A DNA stretch of 64,000 bases from Schistosoma mansoni (Eukaryota > Platyhelminthes > Trematoda > Strigeidida > Schistosomatidae): positions 31,771,914 to 31,835,913 of the forward strand of contig NC_031502.1 in NCBI RefSeq assembly GCF_000237925.1. Direction: 5' to 3'. A program made the translations under genes and the position numbers. Shown piece by piece: positions 59,592-64,000 of this stretch (the first letter of the stretch is position 1; each line of letters begins with the position of its first letter). The notes beneath the pieces were generated by a model. The model saw only the letters and a program-made list of their open reading frames with translations. It did no database searches and was not told the DNA's origin.

Positions 59592-59649
59592 ATTTAAAAC
59601 AACATATATAAGCGAACAATATTGTTTTTGATTAGGTTCTCATTAGGCA
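59592..59649. repeat. Left arm of an inverted repeat bounding the Penelope-like piece
   Basis: The inner 38 bases (AACAACATATATAAGCGAAC… at 59,598-59,635) match the reverse complement of 60,302-60,339 with one mismatch. The similarity continues into GGTTCTCATTAGGC. Confidence 0.85.
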
Positions 59650-60287
59650 ATACTCTAATATACAGTAATATTTATATGCATACACGAAATTATTAAACCA
59701 GTCAAAACAGTTTATGAGTCAATGATAACAGTGGAATAGATTACATAACTAAAGATAATAATAATAAGTGAAAAGTACAAATTGGTAGTGTGATGACAGG
59801 TGTACTGGCCGTGATAAGAATAATAAAGGCTTGAATCAATGTTACATAATGGGAAATAGGTCCATGATTAGAAAAAATATAGACACTGAAATAACATTCA
59901 TAAAAATTATAAGGTTACGTAGTAAGAAGTGTTCAGATAATTGGACCGTGAAGCGAATATTTGAAAAAAAAATAATTGGTAGGAGGGGTGAAGAAAAATA
60001 AACGAAGAAAAAGTATGGAAAATAAAATTATTTATTAAGGCCAAGGGGGAGATAAGGGTGTTACAAATTTCTTATGAACACAAAGGCTTGGATTGTTGGA
60101 TCGAATTCCTATAGCTTCTGCTATGTGTAAGAGACGAGATCGAACCCCATAAGGAAAACTGGTAGGAATACGATAAATAACTTTAAATGACTTATTTCTG
60201 TCAACTATATGACCGCTATCGATCAAGTATGAAAGAACCGAGCTACGTATTCTCTTGACAGTACCTTTTCCTAATCACGAAGGGTAA

Positions 60288-60345
60288 AGCCTGATGAGGA
60301 TCTAATCGAAAACAATATTGTTCGCTTATATATGTTGTTCTAAAT
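60288..60345. repeat. Right arm of an inverted repeat bounding the Penelope-like piece
   Basis: The reverse complement pairs with 59,592-59,649. The plus strand reads CCTGATGAGGATCTAATCGA then AAAC, a hammerhead-like CTGATGA…CGAAA arrangement with a weak stem II. Confidence 0.85.
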
Positions 60346-60473
60346 CACGATATGAGAATTTTTCAAACTTTATAATTCATTATGCTTGAATAAATAATGA
60401 TAAACTAATAAACTTATTTCACCAATAATTTCACTAATCTTTTTCATGCCTACATTCATCTTTTTTTTCTTAG

Positions 60474-60748
60474 ATTCATTAGGACTTAGGCAATTTGTAA
60501 TTACCTTATGTACAAATGTTGAAGTAAATAGTTATTCAAATCCAATGATCACAGATCAGCCAACATCAATTTACTGCCCACATAGAACAACTTTACATAT
60601 TTTTGATGCATATTACAGTCAAGTATTTGATAAAAATTCACAGTGCTCATATTCACCTGAACATATTGAAGGAAATCTAAAGTACTCAGACAAATCAACT
60701 ACACAGTTCGGTTTGATGACTGAATGTTATGCTAAGTCAGTTGGACAG
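60474..60748 (+). CDS. Lectin gene exon (first half of SUEL domain)
   Basis: The acceptor is TTTTTTTTCTTAG|ATTC and the donor is GGACAG|GTAAGT. It is open throughout, beginning SLGLRQFVITLCTNVEV and ending LMTECYAKSVGQ. It starts in phase 1 and ends in phase 0. Confidence 0.7.
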
Positions 60749-63210
60749 GTAAGTTAAATTCGATTACAATTAACTACATAAATTCTCTATCCTCTCAGAG
60801 TATTATAGTGGTTAGCTTTATAATTGTTGAATAGTAGTTTAAAGTAAACACTGTGTCAGTTTATTTGTATTGTATATAATGCTAAAATTAACGGTTTAGG
60901 TTTCATCTTCTTGAGACTTGTAAGCTGAATAAACCTGCAGTAGTGATTTTTATGCTGAAACTCGAAACCTTTATCAGTCTCTACAGGCGCTAGGGTATTA
61001 TCAACTGAGCCAATGAAAATAAATAGTCACTAATTCACTTAACATATGAAAATATTTTGACATTCAATGTGTTAAATTTACTACAGTATATTGCCTGAAA
61101 GGACGAACTAAAGTTGTCGAATAATGCTAAATAGCTATCTATTGTTATCCTGTTTTTAATGATTCTCCAAAAAATGTTGCTTTGTAATGAAAACCGACTT
61201 CCGAAAATCTATTTCTGTTTATGAACTGATAGAAAATGGGACTCTAGATAATGCGAATCAAGAGGATTACAAATTACGGTCTTATTATCCGATGAATTTA
61301 ATTGGTTAATTTTATACACTTTCAAATGGTTTTATGATCAAAATTTGATTGATCTGCTCCCCAGATTGTTATATTCTCGGCAAAATACCTGATGAAGAAC
61401 GAAAAAAAGCTTTTTACATTATCCCAGTAAGCACTGATTAAAAAAGCAGACAATTATCACATTTGATCCATTATATTTTTTTATGTAAATACAAACAAGC
61501 ATTTCACTTACTCACTACACATATATTGCAGTGAACAAGAACACTAGTTGAGGACAATCGAATGTATTTAAGCACAATTTTACAGGCTATCTCACTAAAT
61601 TTTGATAACCATACAGCAAACAGTTAATTTGCAAAATAACAATTGTCTCAATCGTCACTGTTTCTTCTGTAAATATCAGTTCATCTTCTCTAATTTCATT
61701 GTTTATGTATTTTCGCACCAATTGCGCTTCGTTTCAGTTCTTTCCTTATTGGTCTTCTGCCAAAATACATTCTATGTCTGACCATCGCCTTATACTATTG
61801 ATGTGGATATAAGTAGACCACACCACAATATTACTTATAATGTAATTCGTTAGTAATAACTTTCCACCTATTTTAATTCATTAATTTTTAGATTGTAAAA
61901 CAGTTGTGTGATGGTACAAATAGATGTAATTTAATTCATCAATTAAAACAGAAGAATATTACAAATTGTCCATACCCATCATTTCTGCAAGTAAATTATA
62001 CATGCCTCCCAGGTAAATATGTTTAATCTGTAAAATCTAACAATGATTTATTAAACAATTGGCTTTCATATTGGATTTATTATTTAAAAGGTAAAACAAA
62101 TGTCTAAACTCCAAACAAGACGTTTCCTTTATGTATCACTTCCTCGTTTTTAAAAAAGGAAGTGCTGGACATAAAGATCCAAACGTATTTACCTCATTCT
62201 ACTTTTGTTGCCTGGGGAATCTTACATTAAAGTACGATAAAGAAAAGGGTAACTTATTGTTTTCATATTATTGGCTCTTAAATTAAATAGTCAATTGAAT
62301 TGGTCTGAGATAAAAATGTTTTTTTAGATTCATCTTAAGATCAAATAATTCAGGTCGACAAGCGAATAATTAACAAGGTCAAATTGTAGCTTGAGAAGAA
62401 TAGATAGGTTGGTTTGTCCGGAAGCTAGAATGAACTACATAGGCTTGCATAGCACACTACTTAAGGAGATTATTTGCACACTACATACAGCTCTTATCAG
62501 ATGTATCTTGAATATCTAGTCGTTTCATGTTAGCTACAAACCTAATATTGTTTAAAACATGTTCAGGAACACTATTAATAAATAGAATGCAAAACATAAA
62601 AGACCATTTTTAACTGTAATTATCCTATGTAACAGTAAGTAATAGAATCATAATGCGTCATAGTTCTGTAAAATGGAATTTCTAACACTAATAAATTGTA
62701 AAAGATAAGTTCTGGAATCAAACAGCAGTCAGATTACACATTCATTGTGATGATCTGATGATTTCCAGATAAAAAATTCTATGTCTTCAACTTCATTGTT
62801 AAACAATAAAAAGCACCAACACTGCAGAACACGAAGAACTAACCTGCTAGATAATGTGATCTTATACAATTTAGTTGCAATTTCATTTAGGAATTCTACG
62901 CATTCGTGATGCCTTCTAAAATTGAAATTATCAAACGTCATATTCATTTTTCTTTTCCAATGATGTTTTAAATTTCTTATTGCTTAGAAATTATGGTCAA
63001 ATAATATTTTGATCCTCTAAGTATTATCTATTGCATCATTGACTTATAGAGAAATATCTTATCCTAGATAACTAATGTTCACAACTTATTATTAGAAGAC
63101 TACATAAACATTGCAACTTCGGTATCTTCAAAAAGAAGTCAAATGATTGCTGAGAGGCGATTGACATCTGTAGTTTGTTCTGATTCGATAATTACTTCTC
63201 ACTTACCAAC
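60474..63210 (+). CDS. SUEL-type lectin domain protein, partial, three exons
   Basis: Exons 60474-60748, 61892-62012 and 63096-63210, with good GT-AG sites and agreeing phases (1, 0, 1, then 2 at the end). The first two exons encode one SUEL (galactose/rhamnose-binding lectin) domain: a Cys-rich start (YCPHRTTLHIFDAYY, equivalent to I.I..A.YGR), then CDGTNRCNL, and the closing NCPYPSFLQVNYTCLP, equivalent to PC.GT.KYL.V.YTC. Eight or so cysteines fit the family's disulphides. Exon 3 (EDYINIATSVSS…VVCSDSII) may lead into a second domain. Latrophilin receptors and EVA-1 proteins carry such domains outside the cell; which of them this is cannot be told. The first exon starts inside a codon, so a signal-peptide exon lies upstream. 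The gene continues past the last exon I can place. The canonical YGR is not kept. Confidence 0.7.
60895..61020 (-). mobile_element. HHR-SINE A, very old remnant
   Basis: The stretches GAGACTTGTAAGCTG and AAACTCGAAACC, and a final CAACTGAGCCA, follow the order of a minus-strand A copy. It lies in the first intron of the lectin gene. Confidence 0.4.
61514..61836 (-). repeat. MITE-like repeat (family M)
   Basis: Minus orientation, in the first lectin intron. Ends ATATTGCAGTG and CACCACAATAT are inverted, with 9 of 11 matching. About 320 bases. Confidence 0.7.
61892..62012 (+). CDS. Lectin gene exon (second half of SUEL domain)
   Basis: The acceptor is TTAATTTTTAG|ATTG and the donor is CTCCCAG|GTAAAT. 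It encodes IVKQLCDGTNRCNL through VNYTCLP, the most recognisable part of the domain. A decoy GTAAAT inside the exon (at 61991) would cut off the final cysteine. Confidence 0.7.
63096..63210 (+). CDS. Lectin gene, probable next exon
   Basis: The acceptor is TTATTATTAG|AAGAC and the donor is CCAAC|GTAAAC. It is open over 115 bases in exactly the phase left by the previous exon. Ser/Arg-rich sequence leads to VVCSDSIITS, which could begin a second lectin domain. Called from splice sites and frame only. Confidence 0.45.
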
Positions 63211-63415
63211 GTAAACTATTAAACCTAAAAAGAAACTTCGGGAATCCCATTGAGTTAGGAATAACTTAAATGAAAAATATGTTATATGTACCACAGATAT
63301 GTGAAAGAAGTATGGTCATTTATTCATATGAATAGCACTCTTTAAGATTTTCTAAATGATTAGGAATGACTCAAACGTCCAGTCTGAATTCGTCTAATAT
63401 TGATCCATAACCTCA

Positions 63416-63728
63416 TAATGTAGTGAACAAGAACACCACTGGGGACAATCGAATGTATTTAGACACAAATTACAGACTATCTCATTAAATTCTGATAACC
63501 ATACAGCAAACAGTTCATTTGCAAAATAACAATTGTCTCAACCTTCACTGTTCCTTCTGTAAATATCAGTTCATCTTCTCTAATTTCATTGTTCATGCAT
63601 TTTCCTACAAATTGTGCTTCATTTCAGTCCTTCCCTTATTGATCTTCTACCAAAATACATTTTATGTCTGACCATCACCATATACTACTTATGTGGACAT
63701 GAGTAGCCCTCACCACAATAATACTTCT
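63416..63728 (-). repeat. MITE-like repeat (family M)
   Basis: Very close to the 61.5 kb copy over its whole length (GACAATCGAATGTATTTA, CATACAGCAAACAGTT, AAAATACATTTTATGTCTGA). Minus orientation. Confidence 0.75.
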
Positions 63729-64000
63729 GTCATTTTGTGCATATTACAGAGTTAGATAAATCTGATATTTTGTATTAAACTTGATAAAATCTAAATACAA
63801 TTTATAATACAATAAAAATGTTGTACATATACTACGTTGTGGAGTGTTTAAAATATGAATAAGTTACTGGATTTTAATTGACTTTTAGAACAAATATATA
63901 CCTTTACATTAATGGAATTTTTTGCTCATAGAAACGTTACTGTAGATTGGTACTATGTATATAAATATACTGCATGAAGCTATTAATTCAATATACATTC

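Larger units (their letters stand above)
59592..60345 (-). mobile_element. Penelope-like element fragment between inverted repeats
   Basis: The minus strand reads SYLIDSGHIVDRNKSFKVIY and RLLHIAEAIGIRSNNPSLCV, the C-terminal end of a Penelope-like protein, then a 3' region of about 430 bases. The piece is bounded by inverted repeats of about 58 bases (59,592-59,649 and 60,288-60,345). Fragmentary. Confidence 0.65.

Noticed and set aside
61380-61410. CCTGATGAAGAACGAAA, resembling a hammerhead core
   Set aside because: No room for stem II and no pairing stem I or cleavage triplet seen.
63889-63990. Possible further lectin exon after ACTTTTAG or GCTCATAG
   Set aside because: The reading phase left by 63,210 soon meets a stop, and no firm donor is visible before the window ends.
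1-64000. CRISPR arrays, bacterial-type operons, rRNA genes
   Set aside because: None seen. The repeats are dispersed eukaryotic elements without regular spacers.

Overview
The window looks like schistosome (blood fluke) DNA. It is AT-rich by eye and its genes are spread over long introns. It is full of repeats I recognise from Schistosoma: tRNA-like SINEs carrying hammerhead ribozymes (the Smα type and two relatives), RTE-type LINE 3' ends with TAAG tails, Penelope-like fragments and a Mutator-like transposon resembling the Curupira elements. The species cannot be fixed from the sequence alone. There is one 200-base gap of Ns at 16,237-16,436.

Two host genes are well supported. (1) Minus strand, 32,860 down to 11,704: a nine-exon major-facilitator transporter of the SLC46 / proton-coupled folate transporter kind. 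Every splice phase agrees and the model gives about 513 residues. Its introns hold most of the mobile elements between 11.7 and 32.9 kb, and its last intron appears to be a GC-AG intron. (2) Plus strand, 60,474 to at least 63,210: three exons of a gene encoding a SUEL-type (D-galactoside/L-rhamnose-binding) lectin domain, as in latrophilins and EVA-1. Its 5' and 3' parts lie outside what I can recognise. Weaker single-exon candidates lie at 91-297 (-), 27,594-27,649 (+) and 39,342-39,577 (-).

Layout: 0-9.4 kb holds LINE and SINE copies, a CR1-like LINE relic and a small Ty3/gypsy fossil. 9.8-11.2 kb holds a nearly intact MULE transposase gene split by four introns of 33-46 bases. 11.7-32.9 kb is the transporter. 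33-60 kb is gene-poor and rich in repeats, with only one weak exon candidate. 60.4-64 kb is the lectin gene.

The most unusual feature is the behaviour of the hammerhead SINEs. Three families (here A = Smα type, B and C) share one plan: a tRNA-like pol III promoter followed by a hammerhead ribozyme. Some copies are longer than one unit and contain head-to-tail junctions (13.36, 40.87 and 44.41 kb), as expected of copies made from multimeric or circular RNA (retrozyme-like). At least ten other loci are inverted 'foldback' copies with two 3' ends facing outward. The assembly gap falls exactly inside one of these. Three hammerheads keep all core bases (9,222-9,266 -, 40,709-40,753 +, 56,104-56,149 +).
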